Notes: generated by a model from the sequence alone, not told the origin. A stretch of 64,000 nt of DNA from Pseudomonas sp. TNT3 (GCF_010095445.2 NZ_WFGV02000003.1:1-64000), one strand, 5' to 3'. Positions 22,210 through 30,321 are shown, counted from the first letter of the stretch. Program-made: numbers and translations.

Positions 22210-22431
22210 ATGGTCAAGACGTTAGCGCTGTTGATCGTCGCGGGTTCACTGGCAGCTTGCGGGAGTAACCCGAAAGCCACCCCGGAACCTGCTCCGTCCG
22301 AGGTGGAGAAAGGCTGCTACCAGGCTGACTGGCAGGCCGAAACCAACCCGGTGATCAACAAGCGTTCCGGGCCTGATGGCCTGGACAAATACGAGACACA
22401 GACCCCCGCCAAGGAGCGTGGTTGCCCTTGA
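22210..22431 (+). CDS. Small lipoprotein of unknown function
   Basis: 73 residues: signal MVKTLALLIVAGSLAAC with lipobox SLAAC. A short Pro-rich linker (PKATPEPAPSE) follows, and then a 40-residue tail holding two more cysteines (KGCYQADW and ERGCP at the very end) that could form a disulfide. AGGAAAGGG precedes ATG 22210. It starts 35 bp after pgk and is probably on the same transcript. No family recognised; a small gene at this place is recalled in other pseudomonads. Confidence 0.75.
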   Translation: MVKTLALLIVAGSLAACGSNPKATPEPAPSEVEKGCYQADWQAETNPVINKRSGPDGLDKYETQTPAKERGCP

Positions 22432-22487
22432 CGGGTCTGACTCATTACTCAAGGCCGGCGGCGTGCGCCGTTGGTCGAGGAACATGG

Positions 22488-22820
22488 ATGAAAGGTTTTA
22501 TCGCCGTCATGGCGCTGGCTCTGCTGGCAGGTTGCTCGAATTTCAACCTGTTCGACAGTTCAGCCCCAGCGGACAACTGGACCACCTGGACCTGCGACAG
22601 CCAGGCCAAAGTGGTATGGCGCTATGCTGATGCTGCACGCGAGGAAGTCGATGTGCGGCTTGGCGGCGCCGACCAGGTCTATCGTCTCAAGCAGGAACCC
22701 GGCGCGTCGGGTTCGCTGTACAGCAACGACATGCTGGCGTTTCACATCAAAGGTGAGGAAGGCCTGGTTTACTGGGTCGCCACCAATGATTTGATTGGGC
22801 GCGGTTGTAAAGCGCAGTAG
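22488..22820 (+). CDS. MliC-like lipoprotein, putative C-type lysozyme inhibitor
   Basis: 110 residues from ATG 22488 (MKGFIAVMALALLAGCSNFN), with lipobox LLAGC. The mature part matches MliC/PliC inhibitors: WTCDSQAKVVWRYAD at the start, GASGSLYSND in the middle (the Ser/Tyr loop that enters the lysozyme active site), and the closing GRGCKAQ that pairs its Cys with the first one. Anchored in the outer membrane, such proteins guard peptidoglycan from host or protist lysozyme. It sits in the pgk-fba interval, 56 bp after the preceding lipoprotein gene. Inhibition is inferred from family motifs. Confidence 0.75.
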   Translation: MKGFIAVMALALLAGCSNFNLFDSSAPADNWTTWTCDSQAKVVWRYADAAREEVDVRLGGADQVYRLKQEPGASGSLYSNDMLAFHIKGEEGLVYWVATNDLIGRGCKAQ

Positions 22821-22840
22821 TACCCAGAGCCGACACCAAA

Positions 22841-22936
22841 CCTGTGGGAGCCGAGCTTGCTCGCGATGAGGCCGGCACTTTCAATGCATGTGCTGGCAGT
22901 TAAACCGCCATCGCGAGCAAGCTCGGCTCCCACAGG
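22841..22936. repeat. REP-like inverted repeat (CCTGTGGGAGC family)
   Basis: CCTGTGGGAGCCGAGCTTGC (22841-22860) pairs with GCAAGCTCGGCTCCCACAGG (22917-22936). It lies between the MliC-like gene and fba. Confidence 0.85.
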
Positions 22937-23074
22937 GAATCGATGGTTCTCAAGATTTTTGTATTACCGAATTCGCAGCCCGGGCCAACCCCCGATCTGC
23001 AATAACTTGAATAGCCGCCGCCGCTACGGCAGGCTGGCACGATTAACGACCCTAAACCGGGAGAGACACACACA

Positions 23075-24139
23075 ATGGCACTTATCAGCATGCGCCAGAT
23101 GTTGGACCACGCAGCCGAGTTCGGCTACGGCGTTCCAGCCTTCAACGTCAACAACCTTGAGCAGATGCGCGCCATCATGGAAGCCGCTGACAAGACTGAC
23201 TCCCCGGTGATCGTCCAGGCTTCGGCCGGTGCTCGCAAATACGCTGGCGCGCCGTTCCTGCGTCACCTGATCCTGGCGGCCATCGAAGAATTCCCGCACA
23301 TCCCGGTGTGCATGCACCAGGACCACGGCACCAGCCCTGACGTCTGCCAGCGCTCCATCCAGCTGGGCTTCAGCTCGGTCATGATGGACGGTTCCCTGGG
23401 CGAAGACGGCAAGACGCCGACCGACTACGACTACAACATCCGCGTGACTCAACAAACCGTAGCCCTGGCTCACGCCTGCGGTGTTTCGGTAGAAGGCGAG
23501 CTGGGCTGCCTGGGTTCGCTGGAAACCGGTATGGCCGGTGAAGAAGACGGCATCGGTGCAGAAGGCGTGCTTGATCACAGCCAGATGCTGACCGACCCGG
23601 AAGAAGCCGCTGACTTCGTCAAGCGCACTCAAGTCGATGCCCTGGCCATCGCCATCGGCACCAGCCACGGCGCCTACAAGTTCACCAAGCCGCCTACCGG
23701 CGACGTGCTGGCGATCGACCGCATCAAGGAAATCCACAAGCGCATTCCGAACACTCACCTGGTCATGCACGGTTCGTCTTCGGTGCCTCAGGACTGGCTG
23801 GCGATCATCAACCAGTACGGCGGCGACATCAAAGAAACCTACGGCGTACCGGTTGAAGAAATCGTCGAAGGCATCAAGCACGGCGTGCGCAAGGTCAACA
23901 TCGACACCGACCTGCGCCTGGCGTCCACCGGTGCGATGCGTCGCCTGATGGCCACCAATCCGAGCGAGTTCGACCCACGTAAATTCTTTGGCGCCACCGT
24001 CACTGCAATGCGTGATGTATGTATCGCTCGTTACGAAGCTTTCGGTACCGCAGGCAACGCTTCGAAGATCAAGCCGATCTCCCTGGAAGCGATGTATCAG
24101 CGTTACCTCAAAGGTGAGTTGAACGCCAAGGTCAACTAA
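23075..24139 (+). CDS. fba: Class II fructose-1,6-bisphosphate aldolase, Calvin-cycle subtype
   Basis: 354 residues. Cleaves fructose-1,6-bisphosphate to DHAP and glyceraldehyde-3-phosphate with Zn2+. Landmarks are [15 protein letters not shown], the zinc ligands in [47 protein letters not shown] and [16 protein letters not shown] lies before ATG 23075. In Pseudomonas this is the aldolase used for gluconeogenesis and the cyclic Entner-Doudoroff route. A strong terminator follows. Confidence 0.98.
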   Translation: MALISMRQMLDHAAEFGYGVPAFNVNNLEQMRAIMEAADKTDSPVIVQASAGARKYAGAPFLRHLILAAIEEFPHIPVCMHQDHGTSPDVCQRSIQLGFSSVMMDGSLGEDGKTPTDYDYNIRVTQQTVALAHACGVSVEGELGCLGSLETGMAGEEDGIGAEGVLDHSQMLTDPEEAADFVKRTQVDALAIAIGTSHGAYKFTKPPTGDVLAIDRIKEIHKRIPNTHLVMHGSSSVPQDWLAIINQYGGDIKETYGVPVEEIVEGIKHGVRKVNIDTDLRLASTGAMRRLMATNPSEFDPRKFFGATVTAMRDVCIARYEAFGTAGNASKIKPISLEAMYQRYLKGELNAKVN

Positions 24140-24164
24140 GCCTTAAGCGTCAATCAGCACCCAC

Positions 24165-24193
24165 AAAAAACCCGCAGCGATGCGGGTTTTTTA
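24165..24193 (+). terminator. Rho-independent terminator of fba
   Basis: AAAAAACCCGCA, loop GCGA, then TGCGGGTTTTTTAT: seven-base stem with A-run and T-run flanks, 26 bp after the fba stop. It isolates the following ubiquitin-like gene from the glycolytic operon. Confidence 0.93.
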
Positions 24194-24194
24194 T

Positions 24195-24354
24195 GCTTAA
24201 AAATTAATGTTCAGTTTTTTGTCCTTTAAGAATTTTACGTTTACTTAATTTTTTGAATGAGCGCTTCTCAACTAGCCGTAGTGATAGCTGTAAGAATTTA
24301 AGTTTGTCTTTTGTAATAGCGCATATAACAAAGTCGTCTAAAAGACTGTTACAT
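24195..24354. other. AT-rich spacer before the ubiquitin-like gene
   Basis: About 160 bp of markedly AT-rich DNA (runs such as TTTTTTGTCCTTTAAG and TTTACTTAATTTTTTG), unlike its neighbours. No open reading frame of note. It may mark acquired DNA or an H-NS-like (MvaT) binding region. Confidence 0.5.
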
Positions 24355-24382
24355 TTGACAGGTTATTTCCTGTCTGTTTAAC
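24355..24382 (+). promoter_or_regulatory. Candidate promoter with embedded operator for the ubiquitin-like gene
   Basis: A perfect -35 TTGACA (24355-24360), a 16-base spacer and a weak -10 TTTAAC (24377-24382). An inverted repeat GACAGG (24357-24362), TTATTT, CCTGTC (24369-24374) overlaps the -35 and the spacer, as a repressor operator would. Confidence 0.5.
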
Positions 24383-24422
24383 GCTACTTTCATGACTGAA
24401 AATTATACTTCAGGAGTAATGT

Positions 24423-24656
24423 ATGCAAATTACAGTTAAGCTATGCCTGAGCGGTAGGTCAGTAACGCTTGAGGTTGCGCCATCTGACTCAATCGAATAT
24501 GTAAAAGCAAAGTTTCAAGACAAAGAGGGAGTTCCTCCAGATCAACAACGTTTGGTTTTTGACGGAAAGCAGCTGGAGGACGGGCGTTCGTTGTCTGATT
24601 ACAATATTCAGGCGGATTCGACAATAGATATGACATATCGTCCTAAAGCAAGTTGA
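24423..24656 (+). CDS. Ubiquitin-like protein, 77 residues, no diglycine terminus
   Basis: By hand alignment about 50 of 76 positions equal human ubiquitin. The shared blocks are [38 protein letters not shown] and LSDYNIQ. There is one extra residue in the first beta-turn. Lysines equivalent to K6, K27, K29, K33 and K48 are kept, K11 is Arg and K63 is Ala. The Ile44 patch residue is Val and His68 is Asp. The tail ends YRPKAS instead of LRLRGG, so E1 activation is not expected. AGGAG lies six bases before ATG 24423. GC is about 44% by count. No signal peptide, and no E1, E2, E3 or protease genes nearby. Origin by transfer from a eukaryote is inferred. Confidence 0.93.
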   Translation: MQITVKLCLSGRSVTLEVAPSDSIEYVKAKFQDKEGVPPDQQRLVFDGKQLEDGRSLSDYNIQADSTIDMTYRPKAS

Positions 24657-24731
24657 TGTTGGTGATATAAATATTTGGCGATGCGCAAAAATGCACGCTT
24701 TGTAACTGTGTGGAACAAGTTTTCATTCGGG

Positions 24732-24753
24732 AGGCGAAAACGCTTGCTTTTTC
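24732..24753 (+). terminator. Weak candidate terminator after the ubiquitin-like gene
   Basis: AGGCG, loop AAAA, CGCTT, then GCTTTTT, 75 bp after the stop. The stem is only five pairs with one G-T pair, so it is tentative. Confidence 0.3.
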
Positions 24754-24770
24754 AGGAAGAGATTTAATTG

Positions 24771-24839
24771 TCGCAGCCGCGTCAATTCCTACAGGTGTAT
24801 ACGATTCAAAGTAGGAACTGCCGAAGGCTGCTATCTTTT
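24771..24839. repeat. Degenerate REP-like element
   Basis: TCGCAGCCGCGTCAATTCCT and GTAGGAACTGCCGAAGGCTG are decayed forms of the GATCGCAGCC/TAGGAGCTGCCGAAGGC arms seen elsewhere. It closes the low-GC islet on the right. Confidence 0.5.
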
Positions 24840-24851
24840 CAAACGTAAAAG

Positions 24852-25520
24852 CTACTTGTCGTGATCAATATCCAGCTTGCTGAACGTCACCTTCCCGCCT
24901 TCGCTGGTGTATCCGGTGTGATCCTGAACATACACCCCAGCCTTGAAATACAGCGGCTTGTCTCGCCAGGTCTTGCTGATATCGGTGTCCCATTGATAGC
25001 CCGCAGCACTAATGCCTAACGAACCGCCGGGACTCAGGTGAATCAGGTAGGAGAATTGCTGATCCAGCTTCACCCCGGTAGCGATAGTGATGACTCGACC
25101 TTCACCGTCGTCGGGGCGCATGCGCACCTTGGCGACGATGTTGCCTGACTGCGTGCTGGTCTTGTACTGATACTCGACCTTCACCATCGGCTTCTGGCTT
25201 TGATAGGCATGAATCTGACCGATAACGATCTTGCCCGAGCTCGGCACCTGATTCACCGCCAACGTGGCACGCAGGGAGTTGTCGGCGTCCGGGTAAAGCC
25301 AGTTGCGCAGGGTGCCGTTGCTGTAGGTTTCGCGAAGCTCAGTGCGAGGATATTTCGCGTTTTCAGTTTTGGAACCAGTCACCGGTGACCAGAAAAACAA
25401 GGTGCCGGTATCGGAATGGAAGTATTGATCCTTGAACCCCTTCACCAGTTTTGCAGTTTCAACGGTGTAGGGCGGGTTGCCGACGGGAACGCTGAGGTTC
25501 CAGGTTGCGAGATCGATCAT
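24852..25520 (-). CDS. Alginate lyase, polysaccharide lyase family 7
   Basis: 222 residues from ATG 25520 (MIDLATWNLSVPVG). An upstream GTG at 25550 is possible but less like the family. PL7 motifs are in order: YPRTELRE (catalytic-site Arg), IVIGQIHAYQ (Gln and His of the cleft) and YFKAGVYVQD (Tyr acid/base). Beta-elimination of alginate is therefore well supported. No signal peptide is apparent at this start, as in the cytoplasm- or periphery-associated Pseudomonas homologue I recall. No alginate synthesis or uptake genes are adjacent. Confidence 0.88.
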   Translation of the reverse strand: MIDLATWNLSVPVGNPPYTVETAKLVKGFKDQYFHSDTGTLFFWSPVTGSKTENAKYPRTELRETYSNGTLRNWLYPDADNSLRATLAVNQVPSSGKIVIGQIHAYQSQKPMVKVEYQYKTSTQSGNIVAKVRMRPDDGEGRVITIATGVKLDQQFSYLIHLSPGGSLGISAAGYQWDTDISKTWRDKPLYFKAGVYVQDHTGYTSEGGKVTFSKLDIDHDK

Positions 25521-25843
25521 AGACAAAAGCTTCCACAAATTTTGCTGCACGCACGTGCCAGAAGCTCTAGCACGCGCCTTAGAGGGCGGTCTTTATAAGC
25601 GTAGAAGGCAACATTGTTAACGTCGAACTGACAGATGGATGACGTCAAAATCCTGTTAAAAGGCCATCTTCCCCGGTTTTAGCGGCCTGTAGGCGCGACC
25701 GTTAGTCGGCGAATTAACGCTTTCGTAGAATGATGGCGCTCTGACAGCTACTGCTTTCCTGGATCCAGGTCTAGAGTGATGGCTTGGTAATTGTCCGGTT
25801 TTTACCCAAAACCGGCCTGACTCCCCGAACAAAGAGAAGCAGC
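25521..25843. other. Promoter region of the REC-GGDEF-EAL gene, with leader hairpin
   Basis: No gene. A perfect hairpin CCGGTTTT (25795-25802), loop TACCC, AAAACCGG (25808-25815) ends 28 bases before the ATG at 25844. Without a T-run it is not a terminator; it could affect leader stability or bind protein. Confidence 0.5.
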
Positions 25844-27967
25844 ATGGAATGCGGGCAACTTACGCCAGGTGAAGGCAACCCTATCCTGTTAATCGTTGAC
25901 GATTACCCTGAGAACCTCGTCAGCATGCGTGCTTTGCTGGAGCGCCAGGACTGGCAAGTAATGACCGCGCTTTCGGGTTTCGAAGCCCTCAGCCTATTGC
26001 TCGAACACGATGTGGACCTGGTGCTGCTGGACGTGCAGATGCCCGGCATGGACGGTTTTGAAGTCGCACGTCTGATGCGCGGCAGCCAACGTACTCGCCT
26101 GACGCCGATTATTTTCCTTACCGCCAACGAACAGTCCCAGGAAGCCGTGATCAAGGGTTACGCCAGCGGCGCGGTGGATTACCTGTTCAAGCCGTTCGAC
26201 CCGCAAATCCTCAAGCCCAAAGTGCAGGCGCTGCTGGAACACCAGCGTAATCGTCGCGATTTGCAACGCCTCAGCCACGATCTGGAAGTAGCGCGCGCCT
26301 TCAACGCCTCGGTACTGGAAAACGCCGCCGAAGGCATTCTGGTGGTTGGCGAGGATGGCCTGATCCAGTTTGCCAATCCGGCCATGTCACGGATGCTCAG
26401 CGCCACGGTGCAAGAGCTGCAAGGCAAGGAATTTCTGGATTTCCTGCAAAAACCGCACATCCCGATCTGGGCCGATTCCGAGTGGCTGGCGGGTTACAAG
26501 CGCGGTGAGACTTTGCGCCTGCACGACGCACTGCTGCGTACCGCACCCAATCAGCAGGTTCCTGTCGCGCTGTCCTGCGCGCCGTTGCCGGCCGAGCAGC
26601 ACGCCATGGTCGTGACGGTGCTGGACATGTCGGTGGTGCGTCATCTTCATAAGCAACTGGAGTTCCAGGCTGTCACCGACCCGTTGACCGGACTGCTCAA
26701 CCGGCGCGGGTTTTATCAAACAGTGGAAAACCTGTTGTTGCGCGGCGAACGAACCGACGGGGCCTGGGTGCTGTTGTACCTGGATCTGGACGGCTTCAAG
26801 CGGGTCAACGACTCACTCGGGCATGATGCTGGCGACCGGGTGCTGCGCTGGGTCTCCGAGCAATTGAAAGGCTCGCTGCGTCCCCTGGATGTACTTGCGC
26901 GTATGGGGGGCGACGAGTTTACGGCGTTGCTCGACCTGGATTTTCCCGAGCAGGCGGCGAAGATTGCCGAAAAACTCATCGATCGAGTCTCGGCCTGTCA
27001 GCAAATCGAAGGCCTGGACATCGCGCTGGGCGCCAGCATTGGCATCGCCACCTTCCCGGACTGCGGTTCCAATCTGGATGGTTTGCTGCGAGCGGCGGAC
27101 ATCGCCATGTACGAAGCCAAACGCGCCGGGCGTCAGCAGTATCGTTTCTACGACCATGACATGAATGGCCGCGCCCGCTCGCGATTGATGCTGGAAGAGA
27201 GCGTTCGCGACGCCATCGAGAATCGTGATTTCAATCTGGTGTACCAGCCGCAGGTGTCCATCGCCGACGGGCACCTTCGCGGCTTCGAAGCCCTGCTGCG
27301 CTGGCAGCATCCGAGCGTCGGCGATGTCCCGCCCGGGTTGTTTCTACCCTTGCTGGAAGAAGCGCAACTGATCAGCCGTCTCGGCAGCTGGATTTATCAG
27401 CACGGAGCAGGGCAGCGCAAGGCGTGGGAAACCGTATTTGCTTCGGATCTGGTGTTGGGCGTCAGTTTGAGCAGCACTCAGTTCGGCATGCCCCATCTGG
27501 TCACCGAATTGCGCCAGGTGCTGGAGCGCCATGGTTTGCAGCCGCGCTATCTGGAAGTCGAGGTGACCGAAGAGGCGTTGGCGCAAAACCCTGAGGAAAC
27601 CCGCAAGCAACTGTGGTTGCTGCGCAATCTCGGGGTGCGGGTGGCGTTGGATGATTTTGGGTCTGGCGCATGCTCGCTGTCTTACTTGCGCGACCTGGAA
27701 CTGGATACGCTGAAAATCGATCGGCACTTGATTGCGCGGTTGCCGCACTCCTCGCGGGATGCGGCGCTGGTGCGAAACGTCATCGACCTGTGCAAGCAAT
27801 ACGGGTTGCTGATCGTTGCCGAGGGCGTCGAGACCGTTGCGCAATATGAATGGCTGCAAGCCCATGGTTGCGAGTACGTGCAAGGATTTCTGGTGGCACG
27901 ACCGATGATCGCCGAGGAAGTCACCGACTTCGTGCAGCCGTTTGACTGGAACGCGCTGAGCCTCTGA
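25844..27967 (+). CDS. Response regulator with PAS, GGDEF and EAL domains (c-di-GMP turnover)
   Basis: 707 residues from ATG 25844 (MECGQLTPGEGNP). An N-terminal receiver domain (about 12-130) has its phosphoacceptor Asp63 in LLDVQMPGMDG. A PAS-like segment (about 165-270) follows. The diguanylate cyclase domain has an intact GGDEF at 355-359. The phosphodiesterase domain starts FEALLRWQHP (EAL 482-484) and has DDFGSGACSLSYL and EGVET. Both catalytic signatures look complete, so it may make and break c-di-GMP under phosphorelay control. No histidine kinase lies next to it. Confidence 0.93.
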   Translation: MECGQLTPGEGNPILLIVDDYPENLVSMRALLERQDWQVMTALSGFEALSLLLEHDVDLVLLDVQMPGMDGFEVARLMRGSQRTRLTPIIFLTANEQSQEAVIKGYASGAVDYLFKPFDPQILKPKVQALLEHQRNRRDLQRLSHDLEVARAFNASVLENAAEGILVVGEDGLIQFANPAMSRMLSATVQELQGKEFLDFLQKPHIPIWADSEWLAGYKRGETLRLHDALLRTAPNQQVPVALSCAPLPAEQHAMVVTVLDMSVVRHLHKQLEFQAVTDPLTGLLNRRGFYQTVENLLLRGERTDGAWVLLYLDLDGFKRVNDSLGHDAGDRVLRWVSEQLKGSLRPLDVLARMGGDEFTALLDLDFPEQAAKIAEKLIDRVSACQQIEGLDIALGASIGIATFPDCGSNLDGLLRAADIAMYEAKRAGRQQYRFYDHDMNGRARSRLMLEESVRDAIENRDFNLVYQPQVSIADGHLRGFEALLRWQHPSVGDVPPGLFLPLLEEAQLISRLGSWIYQHGAGQRKAWETVFASDLVLGVSLSSTQFGMPHLVTELRQVLERHGLQPRYLEVEVTEEALAQNPEETRKQLWLLRNLGVRVALDDFGSGACSLSYLRDLELDTLKIDRHLIARLPHSSRDAALVRNVIDLCKQYGLLIVAEGVETVAQYEWLQAHGCEYVQGFLVARPMIAEEVTDFVQPFDWNALSL

Positions 27968-28013
27968 ATTCGCTACACTGACGACCTTTTCGTGATTGAC
28001 GTTGCCCGCCCCG

Positions 28014-28520
28014 ATGACCGCGTTGAAATACCTCCAGGCCTATCCCGCAGCGTTGCAGGACCAAGTACGCCAACTGATCAGCGAAGGTCGGCTGGGCGAT
28101 TACCTGAGCCAGCGTTACCCCGAGAAGCACGGGGTACAGAGCGACAAGGCGCTGTACACCTACGCGCTGGACCTCAAGCAGGAATACCTGCGTAACGCGC
28201 CGGCCATCGATAAAGTGCTGTTCGACAATCGCCTGGACCTGACCCACCGCGCCCTCGGCCTGCACACCACCATTTCCCGGGTGCAAGGTGGCAAGCTCAA
28301 GGCGAAGAAAGAAATTCGTGTGGCCTCGCTGTTCAAGGAGGCACCCGCCGAGTTTCTGAAAATGATCGTGGTGCATGAACTGGCGCATTTCAAAGAGTCG
28401 GATCACAACAAGGCGTTCTACAAGCTGTGCGAACACATGTTGCCGGGGTATCACCAGGTGGAGTTCGATCTGCGGGTGTACCTGACGTGGCGGGATATGC
28501 CAGCGCCCACGGGCGCGTAG
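28014..28520 (+). CDS. YgjP/DUF45-type zinc metallopeptidase
   Basis: 168 residues from ATG 28014 (MTALKYLQAYPAAL); an upstream TTG at 27996 is less likely. The zinc site HELAHFKESDHNKAFYKLCE gives two His in HELAH and a third in DHNKAF, as in YgjP-like (UTP pyrophosphatase-related, DUF45) proteins. Soluble, no signal peptide. It starts 46 bp after the c-di-GMP gene and may be on the same transcript. The physiological substrate is unknown. Confidence 0.83.
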   Translation: MTALKYLQAYPAALQDQVRQLISEGRLGDYLSQRYPEKHGVQSDKALYTYALDLKQEYLRNAPAIDKVLFDNRLDLTHRALGLHTTISRVQGGKLKAKKEIRVASLFKEAPAEFLKMIVVHELAHFKESDHNKAFYKLCEHMLPGYHQVEFDLRVYLTWRDMPAPTGA

Positions 28521-28551
28521 GAGCTGTCGCAGGCTGCGATCTTTTGATCTT
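28516..28551. repeat. Single REP-like unit
   Basis: CGTAGGAGCTGTCGCAGGCT followed by GCGATCTTTTGATCTT, overlapping the end of the metallopeptidase gene. One arm only. Confidence 0.6.
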
Positions 28552-28573
28552 CCAATGAATGCGGGGCAAATGG

Positions 28574-28870
28574 ATGGACGTTAGCAAGACCAAAACCAGT
28601 TTCTACCGCCGGCTATACGTGGCTTACCTGATCGACAGTGGGCTGGCCAGCAGCGTTCCCGCATTGACCGAGGTCACCGGCATGCCCCGGCGCACGGCGC
28701 AGGACACGATTGCTGCGCTGGCGGACCTGGACATCGTGTGCGAGTTCGAACAGGAAGAGGGCGCGCGCAATCATGCCGGGCGCTATCGGATACGCGAGTG
28801 GGGAGCGATTGATCGCGGCTGGATCGAGCGTAATTTGCGGCAGGTGAAAGCCGTGCTCGAATACCCCTGA
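28574..28870 (+). CDS. Small winged-helix protein
   Basis: 98 residues starting MDVSKTKTSFYRRLYVAYLI; an in-frame ATG at 28559 would add five residues. VPALTEVTGMPRRTAQDTIAALADLDIVCEFEQ reads as a helix-turn-helix with recognition helix RRTAQDTIAAL and a wing. The ending is acidic and aromatic (WIERNLRQVKAVLEYP). Probable DNA-binding regulator; the target is unknown. It follows the metallopeptidase on the same strand. Confidence 0.7.
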   Translation: MDVSKTKTSFYRRLYVAYLIDSGLASSVPALTEVTGMPRRTAQDTIAALADLDIVCEFEQEEGARNHAGRYRIREWGAIDRGWIERNLRQVKAVLEYP

Positions 28871-28894
28871 ATTTGCAGTGTCAGGTCTGACGCC

Positions 28895-28957
28895 ATCGCG
28901 AGCAGGCTCACTCCCACATTGGAATGCATCCCTGCAGGAGTGAGCCTGCTCGCGATA
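28895..28957. repeat. REP-like inverted repeat
   Basis: ATCGCGAGCAGGCTCACTCC (28895-28914) pairs with GGAGTGAGCCTGCTCGCGAT (28937-28956). Between two convergent genes. Confidence 0.85.
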
Positions 28958-28963
28958 GGGCCC

Positions 28964-29416
28964 TCAAGGGCGACGCATCCCGATATGCGCAATTCCGTCT
29001 TCCATGTATTCCTCGCCCGCGACGACAAACCCGTACCGCCCGTAATACCCCTGCAAATGCGCCTGGGCTGACAAATAGATCGGCACATCCGGCCAGCGCT
29101 TCGCAGCCTGTTTGAGCGCCTGGGCCATCAACTCATGCCCGAGCCCGGTTCCGCGTGCCTGAGGGGCAATGATCACCCGGCCTATCACCACGTCACCGCC
29201 CTGAAGCTCCGGGTCGAGCAAGCGCAGGTACGCCACCAGACGATCCTCCTCCCAAGCCATCAAATGGCAGGTGTCGCCTTCCAGGTCCTGGCCATCGATG
29301 TCCTGATACACACACTTCTGTTCAACGACGAAGACCTCCGCCCGCAGTTGCAGAATGGCGTACAGCTGCTCTTTGCCCAAATCGCTGTGGTGTTTGCACA
29401 CCCAATCAATAGTCAT
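28964..29416 (-). CDS. GNAT acetyltransferase, ElaA type
   Basis: 150 residues from ATG 29416 (MTIDWVCKHHSDLGKEQLYA), with AAGGA eight bases upstream. The ElaA pattern is clear: LRAEVFVVEQKCVYQDIDGQDLEGD near the start, then the acetyl-CoA loop RVIIAPQARGTGLGHELM, and YYGRYGFVVAGEEYMEDGI at the end. Transfers an acetyl group to an unidentified acceptor. Cytosolic, monocistronic. Confidence 0.85.
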   Translation of the reverse strand: MTIDWVCKHHSDLGKEQLYAILQLRAEVFVVEQKCVYQDIDGQDLEGDTCHLMAWEEDRLVAYLRLLDPELQGGDVVIGRVIIAPQARGTGLGHELMAQALKQAAKRWPDVPIYLSAQAHLQGYYGRYGFVVAGEEYMEDGIAHIGMRRP

Positions 29417-29583
29417 GTCCACATTCCTTGATCAACGTCGCCCGATACTAAGCTCCCTGATGAAAGATGTCTTTATGGCGGTCGAATCTGTGACAAAGGC
29501 CAAAATGCCATCATTCATTTCGCGCGGGATTGTTTTCTTTGTGTAATCTTCGATGACAGTCCGCCCGCCAAGGATTTTCCAGC

Positions 29584-30321
29584 ATGCCGCGAGTGCATCG
29601 AGCCTTTGCTTTGATTGGATTGCTGTTGCTGACTCAGAGCGCGGTGGCGGAAAAGTTGCGACTGGTCGCCGATGCCTGGCCTCCGTTTACGGATGCCACG
29701 TTGATTAACGGCGGTCTGGCCACGGACATCGTCAGCACCGCATTGGCCCGAGCCGGTTATGCCAGCGATTTCGAGCAAGTGCCTTGGGCGCGAGCCTTGC
29801 TCGGCATCGGCGAGGGACGTTACGACGTGCTGGTGAATGCCTGGTACAACCAGGAGCGCACCAAGATCGGTCAGTTTTCCGGCGAATACCTGCTTAACCG
29901 GGTGCGCTTTCTCAAACGCAAAGACGTGGCCATCGAGTACAACAATCTGCAGCAACTGCACACCTACCCGATTGCGGTTGTGCGCGGTTATGCCTATTCG
30001 GCGGCATTCGATGAGGATGCGTCGCTGCAGAAAGTCCCGGTTCACAACTTCGCCATGGCAGTGCGCATGGTCGCGGCCGACCGGGTCAAGTTGACCTTGG
30101 AGGACGAATTCGTCGCGCGCTATTACTTGTCCAGGGAATCTTCAAAAGTGCGCAACTCGGTGGAATTCCTGCCCAAACCACTGAGCGAGAACAGCCTGCA
30201 CATACTGGTCAGCCTGAAGAATCCCAGGCATGAGCAGATCGTCGCGGGATTTGATCGCGAGATCGCGGCGATGAAGGCTGACGGAAGTTATGAGCGGTTG
30301 ATGAAGCAGCATGGCATGTGA
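29584..30321 (+). CDS. Periplasmic solute-binding protein, family 3 type
   Basis: 245 residues: signal peptide ending SAVA, mature start EKLRLVADAWPPFTDATL. The family 3 fold pattern continues with GLATDIVSTALARAGYASDF, PWARALLGIGEGRYDVLVNAWY and the closing MKADGSYERLMKQHGM. Distantly similar in layout to the protein at 1413-2228, including the EKLR start and PW motif. No ABC genes are adjacent. Ligand unknown. Confidence 0.77.
   Translation: MPRVHRAFALIGLLLLTQSAVAEKLRLVADAWPPFTDATLINGGLATDIVSTALARAGYASDFEQVPWARALLGIGEGRYDVLVNAWYNQERTKIGQFSGEYLLNRVRFLKRKDVAIEYNNLQQLHTYPIAVVRGYAYSAAFDEDASLQKVPVHNFAMAVRMVAADRVKLTLEDEFVARYYLSRESSKVRNSVEFLPKPLSENSLHILVSLKNPRHEQIVAGFDREIAAMKADGSYERLMKQHGM

Noticed and set aside
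24405..24410. TATACT as -10 of the ubiquitin-like gene
   Set aside because: It is nearly adjacent to the SD, so transcription from it would start within or after the SD; the upstream TTGACA-N16-TTTAAC is more workable.
24436..24636. A 66-codon minus-strand frame opposite the ubiquitin-like gene
   Set aside because: No SD or family, whereas the plus frame is near-identical in layout to ubiquitin.
24423..24656. Ubiquitin-like gene as part of a bacterial conjugation operon (E1/E2/JAB type)
   Set aside because: Neighbours are fba and alginate lyase; no activating enzyme, conjugating enzyme or JAB protease gene is present, and the product lacks a C-terminal glycine.
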